DNA from: Umezawaea tangerina | Lineage (GTDB): Bacteria; Actinomycetota; Actinomycetes; Mycobacteriales; Pseudonocardiaceae | DNA length: 64,000 nt | Assembly (NCBI RefSeq): GCF_003002815.1 | Contig: NZ_PVTF01000001.1 | Span: 434,001 to 498,000, forward strand | Direction of reading: 5' to 3' | Part shown: positions 43,249 to 52,037 of the stretch, piece by piece | Layout of the letters: each line of letters opens with the position of its first letter | Numbering within the stretch: the stretch's first letter is position 1 | Translations under genes and position numbers: made by a program | Notes under the pieces: generated by a model | The model's input: only the letters and a program-made list of their open reading frames with translations | Database searches by the model: none | Told to the model about the DNA's origin: nothing

Positions 43249-44175
43249 TCAGACCTGGGCCAGGAACTCCGCCAGGACCCGGCTGGTCGTGTGCGGGGCT
43301 TCCTGGTGGGGGAAGTGGCCGATCTCCGGCAGGCAGCGGAACTTGGAGTTCGGACCCAGCCAGTACGACGAGTGCCGGGCGGTGGTCTCGAGCATGATCG
43401 GGTCCATCGCGCCGTGCAGCTGCAGCACCGGCACCTCCAGCCTGCGGTCGATGGTCTCGATGAACCGGCGCCCGTCGCTGCGGACCTGCGAGCGGACCGC
43501 CCAGCGGTAGTACTCCAGCGCGCTGTGCGCCACGCCGGGCACCAGCATCGCCTCGCGGTTGCGCCGGACGACCTCGTCGAACTCCGGCGCCACGGTCCAC
43601 TTGGGACCCGACCAGGCGCGCAGCAGGCCGCCCACGTTGGCCGCGCGGTCGCCGGTGAGCCAGCGCTCGGGGTGGATCGGGGCCTGGAACCTGAGCACGT
43701 AACCGGCAGCCCGACCCTGGGTGCGCGGGTTCTTGCGGAACGCGCGGCGCAGCGCCAGCGGGTGCGGGGCGGAGATCGCGGACACCGAGCGGACGAGCCG
43801 GGGGTGCATCGCGCCGACGGTCCACGCCAGCAGGCCGCCCCACGCGTGCCCGACCAGGTGCGCCCGGCGTTCGCCGAGGGCCTTCACCAGCCCCGCGACG
43901 TCACCGGCGAGCGTCCAGCCGTCGTAGCCGCGCGGAGGCTTGTCCGAGTCGCCGTAGCCGCGCAGGTCGACCGCGACCGCGCGGTAGCCGGCCTCGGCCA
44001 GCGACGTGAGCTGGTGCCGCCAGGACCACCAGAACTCCGGGAACCCGTGCAGCAGCAGGACCAGCGGACCCTCGCCCATCTCGGCGACGTGCAGCCGGAT
44101 GCCGTTGGCGGAGACGTCGCGATGGGTCCACGGACCACTGATCCGCACCGTGGACGGATCAGGAGGCAGGCGCAC
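43249..44175 (-). CDS. ephE: Alpha/beta-hydrolase of the epoxide hydrolase family (EphE-like), nucleophile replaced
   Basis: A 308-residue protein with the epoxide-hydrolase oxyanion motif HGFPEFWWSWR (43-53), DLRGYGDSDKP and a C-terminal HGAMDPIM/IGHFPHQEAP acid and base. The nucleophile elbow, GHDWGG in active epoxide hydrolases, reads GHAWGG here (Ala111, codon GCG). A nucleophile-free protein should not form the covalent intermediate. The position next to marP matches M. tuberculosis ephE. Last gene of the nhaA-holin-ephE run. Confidence 0.88.
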   Translation of the reverse strand: MRLPPDPSTVRISGPWTHRDVSANGIRLHVAEMGEGPLVLLLHGFPEFWWSWRHQLTSLAEAGYRAVAVDLRGYGDSDKPPRGYDGWTLAGDVAGLVKALGERRAHLVGHAWGGLLAWTVGAMHPRLVRSVSAISAPHPLALRRAFRKNPRTQGRAAGYVLRFQAPIHPERWLTGDRAANVGGLLRAWSGPKWTVAPEFDEVVRRNREAMLVPGVAHSALEYYRWAVRSQVRSDGRRFIETIDRRLEVPVLQLHGAMDPIMLETTARHSSYWLGPNSKFRCLPEIGHFPHQEAPHTTSRVLAEFLAQV

Positions 44176-44183
44176 GACCCGGC

Positions 44184-44672
44184 CTAGCGGGTCTCGCCGC
44201 GGTGTCGCAACGTGTCGACGATGTCCTTGGCGGACTCGATCGTGCGCTCCGGCGCCTTCAGCTTCTTCACCTTGCGGTAGCCGAGGAACGCGAACAGGCC
44301 CGTGACGAGCAGCATCGCCACGAACACGGTCAGGAACGACAGCGACAGCGGCCAGCCGAAGATGTCGTAGAGGGCGTAGCCGATGGTCAGGAACAGGAAG
44401 AAGAGGCTGAACAGCAGCACCGTCAGGGCGATGATGAAGTAGACGCTGCCGGTGACCCCCTTCTTCACCTCCTTGACGACCTCGGACTTGGCCAGCTCGA
44501 CCTCGGCCCTGACCAGCGTCGACAGGTGGCTCGTCGCATCGCGGACCAAACCGCCGAGCGAGGTCTCCTCCGCGATCCTGGCCGCGTTCTCCGCCCTCAG
44601 CGGGATCGACGGGACTGGCGGCAGGCCGTCGGTCGCCCGGCTGCCATTGGTGTTCTCCCTCGCGCTGGTCAC
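44184..44672 (-). CDS. Phage-holin-III-superfamily membrane protein (Rv3669-position)
   Basis: A 162-residue protein with a cytoplasmic helical N-terminal region (SLGGLVRDATSHLSTLVRAE) and two adjacent TM segments (VYFIIALTVLLFSLFFLFLT and LSLSFLTVFVAMLLVTGLFA). Its basic Lys/Arg tail ends in VDTLRHRGETR. This family (DUF1469/Phage_holin_3-like) is widespread in actinobacteria and is not phage-derived here. GTG 44672 is the start. It is 8 bp upstream of ephE and likely co-transcribed. Confidence 0.82.
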   Translation of the reverse strand: MTSARENTNGSRATDGLPPVPSIPLRAENAARIAEETSLGGLVRDATSHLSTLVRAEVELAKSEVVKEVKKGVTGSVYFIIALTVLLFSLFFLFLTIGYALYDIFGWPLSLSFLTVFVAMLLVTGLFAFLGYRKVKKLKAPERTIESAKDIVDTLRHRGETR

Positions 44673-44720
44673 CGGCTCATCGTGCCATGCACCGGGACGC
44701 GCAGCCGTTCGGCTGGCGGA

Positions 44721-45920
44721 TCACGGCGCTTCGTTGTCGGCTTGGTGCACACGACTGCGCCGAACGAGCAGCACGGCGGCGAACAACGAGGCCGTCAGCG
44801 ACGCCAGCAGGACGGCCGCCTTCGCCTGCTCGGCGGCCGCTCCGTCCAGCGCGAGGTCCGCGATCAGCAGGCTCACGGTGAACCCGACGCCGCCCAGCAT
44901 CCCGACCGCGAGGACGTCCCGCGGCCCCGCGCCGCTGGGCCACACCGCGGCCTTCAGCCACACCGCGAGCGCCGCCGACCCGACGATCCCGACCACCTTG
45001 CCGAACACCAGCCCGGCCATCACGCCGAGCGCGATCCTGTCGGTGAACAGCCGGCCCAGCGCGTCACCGCCCACCGGCACGCCCGCGGCGAACAGCGCGA
45101 ACACCGGCACCGCGAACCCCGCCGAGTACGGCTGCAACCGGTGTTCGAGCCGGACGGCGGGCGAGTGCTTCTCGCGGGGGTCCTTGCGCACCCGCGTCAG
45201 CAGGCCGAGCGCGACACCGGCGATGGTGGCGTGCACGCCCGCGGCGTGCACCAGCGCCCACGTCGCCACCGCGATCGGCACGTACAGCCACGCGGTCCGG
45301 ACGCGCTTGTGCTGGAGGTACGCGTAGAGCGCCATCAGCGCCAGCGCGCCGAGCGCCGCGAGGAGGTCGAACTTCGAGGTGAACAGGATCGCGATCAGCA
45401 GGATGGCGCCCAGGTCGTCGACCACGGCGAGGCTGAGCAGGAACACCCGCAGGCTGCTGGGCAGCCCCGACGCGGTGATCGCCAGCACGCCCAGCGCGAA
45501 CGCGATGTCCGTCGCGACCGGGATCGCCCACGCCCGCTCGACCCCCGGCTGCCCCCAGGCCACCCCCACCGCGACCAGCGCCGGGACGACCATGCCGCCC
45601 ACCGCGGCGATCACCGGCAGGATCGCGGCCTTGAACTTCGACAGCTCGCCGACGACCAGTTCGCGCTTGAGCTCGAGCCCGGCGACGAAGAAGAACACCG
45701 CGAGCAGCCCGTCCTTGGCCCAGTCGCCGACGCTGAGGTCCAAGTGCAGCGAGGCCGGACCGACGTGCAGGTCGCGCAAACCGGTGTAGGACCCGCTGAA
45801 CGGCGAGTTCGCCCAGATCAGGGCGATGGCGGTCGCGCCAAGCAGCACCATGCCGCCGACGGTCTCGGTGCGCAGGTAGCGGGCGAAATCGGTGACGATG
45901 GCCGGACGGCGGGACTGCAC
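44721..45920 (-). CDS. nhaA: Na+/H+ antiporter NhaA
   Basis: A 399-residue antiporter with the family signatures FFFVAGLELKRELV, ATDIAFALGVLAI (Asp of the ion site) and SLAVVDDLGAILLIAI (the essential Asp pair), and about twelve TM segments. It exports Na+ in exchange for H+ in pH and salt homeostasis. GTG 45920 with a GGAG 9 bases upstream is chosen; the longer frame adds a non-homologous leader. It heads a run with the holin-like and EphE-like genes, 48 bp to the next. Confidence 0.92.
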   Translation of the reverse strand: MQSRRPAIVTDFARYLRTETVGGMVLLGATAIALIWANSPFSGSYTGLRDLHVGPASLHLDLSVGDWAKDGLLAVFFFVAGLELKRELVVGELSKFKAAILPVIAAVGGMVVPALVAVGVAWGQPGVERAWAIPVATDIAFALGVLAITASGLPSSLRVFLLSLAVVDDLGAILLIAILFTSKFDLLAALGALALMALYAYLQHKRVRTAWLYVPIAVATWALVHAAGVHATIAGVALGLLTRVRKDPREKHSPAVRLEHRLQPYSAGFAVPVFALFAAGVPVGGDALGRLFTDRIALGVMAGLVFGKVVGIVGSAALAVWLKAAVWPSGAGPRDVLAVGMLGGVGFTVSLLIADLALDGAAAEQAKAAVLLASLTASLFAAVLLVRRSRVHQADNEAP

Positions 45921-45999
45921 CAGATCAACTCCGAGGTCTAGAGGACAGCACCATGCTGCTGCCGACCAGACTTCCCGGCTCACCAGAACCCACCCTAGC

Positions 46000-46593
46000 T
46001 CACCGGCCGAGCACCCTGATCTGCTTGTTCTCCACGATTCCCGGAGTGCCGGACGACCGGTCCAGGGCCGCCTGGACCATCGCCCTGGCCAGCGCGTCCA
46101 CACCCACCGACAACGGGCCGTACAACGCTCGGACCAGAGCGTTCGTCCCGACGGGGAGGACCTTGGCAGGCCGGAAGCAGAAGACCTCGAACCCGCCGCG
46201 CCGCGCGGCGAGCTCGCGCAACCCGGCCTCCGCGCGGCCCTTGGGGCTGTCCGGGGACGTGCCCCACCCGCTCACGTAGCAGAACCGGAAGTCGTCGGTG
46301 GCCGCCGCGGAGGCGAAGGCCAGGGGGAAGTCGACGGTGAGGCGCTCGTGGGCGGCCTTGTCGCCGCCCGGCGCGTAGCGGCTGCCGAGCGTCCAGACGC
46401 AGGCGTCGTGCCCGAGCACCCGGTCGTCGTAGCTGGTGAAGTCGTCGAGCACGACCGACCGGACCTTGTCCGACCCGACCTGCACCGGCCGCCGGGTCAG
46501 GCAGGTCACCTGTGTGACGTCCGGCCGGTCGACCAGCTGCCGGAGCACCTCCGACCCGATGAACCCGGTCGCTCCGGTCAACGCCACCTTCAT
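46000..46593 (-). CDS. NAD(P)-binding SDR/epimerase-like protein
   Basis: A 197-residue atypical short-chain dehydrogenase with the Rossmann motif ALTGATGFIGSEV (4-16) and a FRFCYVSGWGTS segment in place of a full YxxxK site. It belongs with NAD-dependent epimerase-like or NmrA-like proteins of unknown substrate. ATG 46593 places the Rossmann motif normally. A strong hairpin separates it from acs. Confidence 0.75.
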   Translation of the reverse strand: MKVALTGATGFIGSEVLRQLVDRPDVTQVTCLTRRPVQVGSDKVRSVVLDDFTSYDDRVLGHDACVWTLGSRYAPGGDKAAHERLTVDFPLAFASAAATDDFRFCYVSGWGTSPDSPKGRAEAGLRELAARRGGFEVFCFRPAKVLPVGTNALVRALYGPLSVGVDALARAMVQAALDRSSGTPGIVENKQIRVLGR

Positions 46594-46620
46594 GCGTCCC
46601 AATCCCTTGCACACGACACG

Positions 46621-46659
46621 GGACCCGTGGGGTCGTCACGTGGACGGCCCCACGGGTCC
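46621..46659 (-). terminator. Intrinsic terminator after acs
   Basis: A 12-bp perfect stem (GGACCCGTGGGG and its complement), one G-T wobble and four further pairs around a 5-base loop (46621-46659) begin 11 bp beyond the acs stop. Confidence 0.78.
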
Positions 46660-46669
46660 GGTCTGAGAG

Positions 46670-48652
46670 TCAGTCCTCGGTCGTGGTCTTCAGACCGCTG
46701 GAGATCAAGTCCATCACGGACGAGTCCGCCAGGGTGGTCACGTCGCCGACTTGGCGGTTTTCCGCCACGTCCTTCAGCAGCCTGCGCATGATCTTGCCGG
46801 AGCGGGTCTTCGGCAGCTCGGGCACGACCATGATCTGCCGCGGCTTCGCGATCGGGCCGATCTCCTTCGCCACGTGCTCGCGCAGCGCCTTGATCGCTTC
46901 CGCGCCGGACGCGCTGTCGCCCGCGCCGCCGCGCAGGATCACGAACGCCACGATGCCCTGGCCGGTGGTCGGGTCGGACGCGCCGACGACCGCCGCCTCG
47001 GCCACGGTCGGGTGCGAGACCAGGGCGGACTCGACCTCGGTGGTGGAGATGCGGTGGCCGGACACGTTCATCACGTCGTCCACCCGGCCGAGCAGCCAGA
47101 TGTCGCCGTCGGCGTCGTACTTCGCGCCGTCGCCCGCGAAGTAGAAGCCCTCCTTCTCGAACCGCGACCAGTACGTGTCGCGGAACCGCTGCTCGTCGCC
47201 CCAGATGCCGCGCAGCATCGACGGCCACGGCTGGTCGAGCACGAGGTAGCCACCGCCGCCGTGCGCGACCTCGACACCCTGCTCGTCGACGACCTTCGCG
47301 CCGATGCCGGGCAGCGGCCGCTGCGCCGAGCCGGGCTTGGTCGAGATGACACCGGGCAGCGGCGAGATCATGATCGCGCCGGTCTCGGTCTGCCACCAGG
47401 TGTCCACGATCGGCGCCTTGCCCGCGCCGATGTGCTCGCGGTACCAGATCCACGCCTCGGGGTTGATCGGCTCGCCGACGCTGCCCAGGACGCGCAGCGA
47501 GGACAGGTCGTACTTCGCGGGGATGTCGTCGCCCCACTTCATGAACGTGCGGATCAGGGTGGGCGCCGTGTAGTAGATCGAGACGCCGTACTCCTGGATG
47601 ATCTCCCAGTGCCGACCCTCGTGCGGGGTGTTCGGCGTGCCCTCGTAGACGACCTGGGTGACGCGGTTGGCCAGCGGGCCGTAGACGATGTAGCTGTGCC
47701 CGGTGACCCAGCCGATGTCGGCGGTGCACCAGTACACGTCGGTGTCCGGCTTGAGGTCGAACACGTTGTGGTGCGTGTACGCGGTCTGCGTCAGGTACCC
47801 GCCGGCCGTGTGCAGGATGCCCTTCGGCTTCCCGGTCGTGCCGGAGGTGTAGAGGATGAACAGCGGGTGCTCGCTGTCGAACGCCTCGGGCGCGTGCTCC
47901 TCGGACTGGCCGTCCACGACGTCGTGCCACCACACGTCGCGGCCCTCGACCCAGTCCACTTCGGACTCGGTCCGCCGCACGACGAGCACGTTGGTGACGC
48001 TGGGGGTCTGCGCGACGGCCTCGTCGACCGCGGCCTTGAGCGACACGGGCTTGCCGCGCCGGTACTGGCCGTCGGTGGTGATCACGATCTTGGCCGACGC
48101 GTCGTCGATGCGGGTGCGCAGCGCCTCGGCGGAGAAGCCCGCGAAGACGACGCTGTGCGTGGCGCCGAGCCGGGCGACGGCGAGGATCGAGAAGATCGCC
48201 TCGGGCACCATCGGCATGTAGATCGCGACCCGGTCGCCGGTCTCCAGGCCGAGCGACACCAGCGCGTTCGCGGCCTTGGAGACCTCGCGCTTGAGGTCGT
48301 TGTAGGTGATCGTGCGCTTGTCGCCCGGCTCGCCGACCCAGTGGATCGCGACCTGGTCGCCGTGGCCGGACTCGACGTGCCGGTCGACGCAGTTGTAGGC
48401 GACGTTGAGCTTGCCGCCGACGAACCACTTCGCGAACGGCGCGTCCGACCAGTCGAGGACCTGGCCCCACTTGGTGTCCCAGTCCAGCCGGTCGGCCTGC
48501 GCGGCCCAGAACGCCTCGCGGTCGGCACTCGCATCGTCGTACAGCGCGGACGTCGCGTTCGCCTGCGCGGCGAACTCCGCGCTGGGCGGGAACGTCCGGC
48601 TCTCCGTGTGCAGGTTGTCCAGGGCCGGGCCCTGGTCCGACGGCTGGGTCAT
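46670..48652 (-). CDS. acs: Acetyl-CoA synthetase (AMP-forming)
   Basis: A 660-residue enzyme that makes acetyl-CoA from acetate, ATP and CoA. It has the adenylation P-loop YTSGTTGKPKG, the acetyl-specific WWQTETG, GDGAKYDADG, and the C-terminal PKTRSGKIMRR with Lys620, the lysine that acetyltransferases modify to switch the enzyme off. An AGGAGG lies 9 bases before ATG 48652. Rv3667 holds the same position in M. tuberculosis. The CRP-type site upstream suggests cAMP control. Confidence 0.97.
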   Translation of the reverse strand: MTQPSDQGPALDNLHTESRTFPPSAEFAAQANATSALYDDASADREAFWAAQADRLDWDTKWGQVLDWSDAPFAKWFVGGKLNVAYNCVDRHVESGHGDQVAIHWVGEPGDKRTITYNDLKREVSKAANALVSLGLETGDRVAIYMPMVPEAIFSILAVARLGATHSVVFAGFSAEALRTRIDDASAKIVITTDGQYRRGKPVSLKAAVDEAVAQTPSVTNVLVVRRTESEVDWVEGRDVWWHDVVDGQSEEHAPEAFDSEHPLFILYTSGTTGKPKGILHTAGGYLTQTAYTHHNVFDLKPDTDVYWCTADIGWVTGHSYIVYGPLANRVTQVVYEGTPNTPHEGRHWEIIQEYGVSIYYTAPTLIRTFMKWGDDIPAKYDLSSLRVLGSVGEPINPEAWIWYREHIGAGKAPIVDTWWQTETGAIMISPLPGVISTKPGSAQRPLPGIGAKVVDEQGVEVAHGGGGYLVLDQPWPSMLRGIWGDEQRFRDTYWSRFEKEGFYFAGDGAKYDADGDIWLLGRVDDVMNVSGHRISTTEVESALVSHPTVAEAAVVGASDPTTGQGIVAFVILRGGAGDSASGAEAIKALREHVAKEIGPIAKPRQIMVVPELPKTRSGKIMRRLLKDVAENRQVGDVTTLADSSVMDLISSGLKTTTED

Positions 48653-48880
48653 GGTGCGGGACCTCCTACATTCCTGACCTACGTGCGAAGTGGCTGTGCT
48701 GACCGTAGTGCCGGTCGGCCCGGATCGACAGGCCACCGCGCCCAAAAGGTTCAGACCAATCCGCGGTAGCGGACCATCCGGGGCAGGCGAAACACGGTGC
48801 TCACTGTGTAACGACCGCATCGGTCAAGGCCACCGTTCGTCCGGTGAACGACCCGTCCGTTGCGCCCAGCGGCCCGGTCC

Positions 48881-48894
48881 GTGACGCGAGTCAC
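48881..48894. promoter_or_regulatory. Perfect CRP-type site GTGA-N6-TCAC
   Basis: GTGACGCGAGTCAC matches the core TGTGA-N6-TCACA recognised by actinobacterial and enterobacterial CRP at all eight core bases. It is 229 bp upstream of the acs start and 12 bp beyond the GNAT stop. A crp gene is in this window. Confidence 0.55.
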
Positions 48895-48905
48895 CCCTGA
48901 TCGGA

Positions 48906-49487
48906 CTAGTTTCGGCTGGTCAGCCCCGCGCGCACGGACGGCCATTCCGGCGCGGTCACCGAGTACACGGCCGTGTCGCGCAAGGTGCCGTCCGGGCGGA
49001 TGCGGTGCGCCCGCAGCGTGCCCTCGAACGTCGCGCCGAGCCGTTCGATCGCCGCCCGCGAGCGGCTGTTGAGCATGTCGGTGTGCCAGCCGACGCGCAG
49101 CGCGCCCAGGTCGTCGAACGCCCGCGCGACGAGCAGCAGCTTCGAGTTGGTGTTCATCCCGGTGCGCTGCCAGCGCGGGCCGATCCAGGTGTGTCCGATG
49201 TAGACGGCCCGGTGGACGGGGTCGACGTCGTAGTAGGACGTGGTGCCCGCGACCTCGCCGGTGGCCGGGTCGACCTGCGCCCATGCCCGCCGGTTCGGGT
49301 CGGCCAGCGCTTTGGTCACGAGCGCCCGCGCCTCGGCGAGGGTCCCCGGTTGGAGGTCGGCGAGCCACGTCCAGATGTCGGGGTCCTTGCCCGCCTCGAA
49401 CAGGCCCTCGGCGTGCTCCGGCGTCAACGGCTCCAGCCGGACGTGCGGGCCGGTGAGCACGGGGCGGTCGAACCAGTCGGTGGTCAC
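48906..49487 (-). CDS. GNAT-family N-acetyltransferase (RimJ/RimL-like)
   Basis: A 193-residue acetyltransferase_3-type GNAT (HVRLEPLTPEHAEGLFEAG, then RWQRTGMNTNSKLLLVARAF around the acetyl-CoA loop and NSRSRAAIERLGATFEG in motif B). Such proteins acetylate protein N termini or small amines; substrate unknown. GTG 49487 is taken as start; an upstream ATG would place coding sequence in the shared operator. Divergent from the Fic-like gene. Confidence 0.83.
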   Translation of the reverse strand: MTTDWFDRPVLTGPHVRLEPLTPEHAEGLFEAGKDPDIWTWLADLQPGTLAEARALVTKALADPNRRAWAQVDPATGEVAGTTSYYDVDPVHRAVYIGHTWIGPRWQRTGMNTNSKLLLVARAFDDLGALRVGWHTDMLNSRSRAAIERLGATFEGTLRAHRIRPDGTLRDTAVYSVTAPEWPSVRAGLTSRN

Positions 49488-49508
49488 GGGTCTGACGCTA
49501 GGTCGCGA

Positions 49509-49554
49509 GTGGCCATCCATGAACAGCCATTGCAGGCCATTTCGAGATGGCCAC
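49509..49554. promoter_or_regulatory. Spaced inverted repeat between the GNAT and Fic-like genes
   Basis: GTGGCCAT (49509-49516) and ATGGCCAC (49547-49554) are perfect complements. Additional GGCCAT and GCCAT words lie between them. The array sits in a divergent promoter region and may be a shared operator. Confidence 0.4.
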
Positions 49555-49579
49555 TTTACTCACGGGTAATGTCCGCGCG

Positions 49580-50305
49580 GTGACCGATCCGCTGGCTCCG
49601 CTGCTGGACCTGCCCGGTGTGGCCGACGCCGTCGCCGCCGCCAAGAACGCCGTCTTCCAGGTGCACCGCCACCGGGTGAACCTGCGCGGCTGGGCGACCA
49701 CCGCAGCCGAGGCGTCCGTGCGCGCCGCCCGCGCCTCCGCCGCGATCGAGGGCGGGTCGACCGCGATCCCGGACGACGGGTCGGTGACCGACCCCGTGCT
49801 GGCCGGGTCGCTGCGGGTCGCCGAGGCGCTCGGCACGCTGCTGCCCACGTGGGAGCGCGCGCCCTCGCAGGCGTTGGCGAGGCTGCACCTGCTGGCCGCG
49901 GCGGACTTCGCCGGTGAGCTCGGCAGGCCCCGGCTCGACCCCGGCGTGGCCGACCGGCTGGACCTGCTGGCCGGGCTGCTGACCGGTGGTACGAAGGCCC
50001 CCGGTCCGCTGCTGGTGTCGATCGTGCACGGCGAACTGCTGGCGCTGGCCCCGTTCGAGAGCGCCAACGGCGTGGTGGCGCGGGCCGCGGCCCGGCTCAC
50101 GTCGATCGCCACCGGGTTGGACCCGAAGGGGCTCGGCGTGCCGGAGGTGTCGTGCCTGCGGCGGCAGGACGAGTACGACGCCGCTCTGGTCGCCTTCACC
50201 ACCGGCGAGCCGGAAGGCGTCGGCCGGTGGATCCTGTTCTGCTGCTCGGCGCTGGAGGCGGGCGCCCGCGAGGCGTCGAGCATCGCGGACGCCGCCTCCG
50301 CCTGA
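49580..50305 (+). CDS. Fic-like protein lacking the catalytic histidine
   Basis: A 241-residue all-helical protein. The segment LVSIVHGELLALAPFESANG aligns with the Fic core (HPFx[DE]GNGRxxR) but reads APFESANGVVAR, so His, the acid, the first Gly and the first Arg are replaced. The upstream RAARASAAIEGGST resembles the regulatory S/T-x-x-x-E/D-E/G-I-E-G stretch of Fic proteins. Enzymatic AMPylation is therefore unlikely. Start is GTG 49580 or ATG 49547; the first lies outside the operator. It is convergent and abutting with the next gene. Confidence 0.65.
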   Translation: MTDPLAPLLDLPGVADAVAAAKNAVFQVHRHRVNLRGWATTAAEASVRAARASAAIEGGSTAIPDDGSVTDPVLAGSLRVAEALGTLLPTWERAPSQALARLHLLAAADFAGELGRPRLDPGVADRLDLLAGLLTGGTKAPGPLLVSIVHGELLALAPFESANGVVARAAARLTSIATGLDPKGLGVPEVSCLRRQDEYDAALVAFTTGEPEGVGRWILFCCSALEAGAREASSIADAASA

Positions 50306-50803
50306 TCAGCTGGCGCCGTTGTTCACGTACCCGACGCGCACCAGTTCACTGGTCAGCGGCGAGGGCCACGCCGTCGTCACGGTCCGGTCGGCCGCCTGCG
50401 TCGGCAGGGTGAAGGTCACGGTGGCGACGGGGAAGTTGTCGCTGCCCTTCCGCGACGCGAGGTAGAGGTACTTCGTCGTGTCGGGGGAGAGCACGATTCG
50501 CTCGCCGCCGGTCGGGTCGGGCATGAGCACGCCGATGGGCAACCGGTTCCCCGCCGCGTCGTGGAACGCCAGGTAGCCGAACGAGCCCTTCAGCGTGCAC
50601 GTGATGCCGGGCTTCGCCGCCAGGCGGAACGTGTAGGCCTGGTCGACCGAGTTCGGCGCGTGCCCATCCGCCACCGCCACGTCCAGGTTCGACGCGGAGC
50701 ACTCGGGGGCTGGGGCGGACGCGTTGGCGGCGCTCGCGCCGACCACGCTGAGGGCGATCGCGGCGGCACCGATCAGGACTGAGGACTTCTTGGTGATGTT
50801 CAC
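50306..50803 (-). CDS. Secreted DUF4232-type protein
   Basis: A 165-residue protein with a Sec signal peptide (VLIGAAAIALSVVGASAANA, cleavage after Ala) and one DUF4232-like beta-rich domain (CSASNLDVAVADG...YTFRLAAKPGITCTLKGSFG). It has the two conserved cysteines, and the pair can form a disulfide. Members are secreted or lipid-anchored, function unknown. GTG 50803 fits the signal peptide. Confidence 0.75.
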   Translation of the reverse strand: MNITKKSSVLIGAAAIALSVVGASAANASAPAPECSASNLDVAVADGHAPNSVDQAYTFRLAAKPGITCTLKGSFGYLAFHDAAGNRLPIGVLMPDPTGGERIVLSPDTTKYLYLASRKGSDNFPVATVTFTLPTQAADRTVTTAWPSPLTSELVRVGYVNNGAS

Positions 50804-50891
50804 GTTGGGTACACGCCTCGGCACCACCCGTGGTGGCCCGTGAGCGAGATGTGCCACTCGCGGACAACCCGGACCCCGGCCCGAGCGTGAT

Positions 50892-52037
50892 CTAGAGGAT
50901 CTCGGCCAGGGCCTCCGCGGCCCGGCGGGCGTCGGAGTACCGGTTGTACAGCGGCGCGAACCCGAAGCGCAGCACGTCGGGCGGCCGGTGGTCGCCGATG
51001 ACGTCCCGCGCGATCAGCTTCCCCATCACGGCCTCGGCGTCGGCGTGCCGCAGCGACACCTGGTGGCCGCGCCACTCGTCGGCGGGCGTGATCACCTCGA
51101 TGCCCGGCAGGTCCCGCACGAGCGACCGGAAGTGGTCGGTCAGCTTGAGCCCCTTGGCCCGCACGTCGGCCAGCGACACGTGGTCCCACACGTCGAGCGC
51201 GGCGTCCAGCGCCAGCATCGACAGGATGTCCGGGGTGCCGCAGCGGGCCCGTGCGACACCGGGGTCGGGGATGTAGTCGTCCTCCATCGCGAACGGCGCG
51301 CGGTGCCCCGTCCACCCGGTCAGCGGTTGCTCGAACGACGCCTGCGCGGCCGTGGGCACGTAGAGGAACGCGGGCGCGCCGGGACCGCCGTTGAGGAACT
51401 TGTACGAGCACCCGACGGCCAGGTCGACGCCGAGCGCGTCCAGCTCGATGGGCAGCACGCCCGCGCTGTGGCAGAGGTCCCAGACCGCCTTCGCGCCGAC
51501 CGCGTGCACCCGCTCGGTCACCGCGGCCATGTCCAGCATCCGGCCGGTCCGGTAGTCGACGTGGTTGAGCAGCACCACCGCGGTCCGCTCGGTCGGCTCC
51601 AGCGCGTCCGGTGACGCGGGCCGCAGCTCCAGCCCGGTCAGCTCGGCGACGGAGCGCGCGATGTAGCCGTCGGTCGGGAACGTGCCCGCGTCCACGACGA
51701 TCTCGGTCCGGTCGGTGCCCCGCACGGCCGCCATCAGCGCCTTGAAGATGTTCACGCTCGTCGAGTCGCCCACGACGACCTGCCCCGGCGCGGCCCCGAC
51801 CAACCGCCCGATCCGGTCGCCGACCCGTTGCGGTGCCTCCCACCAGCCCTCGGACCAGCCGCGGATGAGCCTGCGCCCCCACTGCCGCCGCACGACGTCC
51901 CGCATCCGCTCGGCGACGGCCTTCGGGGGCGCGCCGAGGGAGTTGCCGTCCAGGTAGACGACGTCGTCGTCGAGGTCGAACAGCTCGCGCACGTGCGCCA
52001 GCGGGTCGACGGCGTCCAGGTCGTCCAGGTCGTTCAC
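50892..52037 (-). CDS. kynU: Kynureninase
   Basis: A 381-residue PLP enzyme that cleaves kynurenine to anthranilate and alanine. It has VYLDGNSLGAPPKAV near the N terminus, GDSTSVNIFKAL for phosphate binding, the DLCHSAG segment, and the Schiff-base lysine in GCSYKFLNGGPG (Lys213). Its GTG overlaps the TDO stop by 4 bp (GTGA). A kynurenine formamidase, the intermediate step, is not in the window. Confidence 0.95.
   Translation of the reverse strand: MNDLDDLDAVDPLAHVRELFDLDDDVVYLDGNSLGAPPKAVAERMRDVVRRQWGRRLIRGWSEGWWEAPQRVGDRIGRLVGAAPGQVVVGDSTSVNIFKALMAAVRGTDRTEIVVDAGTFPTDGYIARSVAELTGLELRPASPDALEPTERTAVVLLNHVDYRTGRMLDMAAVTERVHAVGAKAVWDLCHSAGVLPIELDALGVDLAVGCSYKFLNGGPGAPAFLYVPTAAQASFEQPLTGWTGHRAPFAMEDDYIPDPGVARARCGTPDILSMLALDAALDVWDHVSLADVRAKGLKLTDHFRSLVRDLPGIEVITPADEWRGHQVSLRHADAEAVMGKLIARDVIGDHRPPDVLRFGFAPLYNRYSDARRAAEALAEIL

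Noticed and set aside
44184-44672. Prophage lysis gene (holin)
   Set aside because: The holin-III-superfamily protein sits in a conserved chromosomal cluster with ephE and nhaA; no phage genes are nearby.
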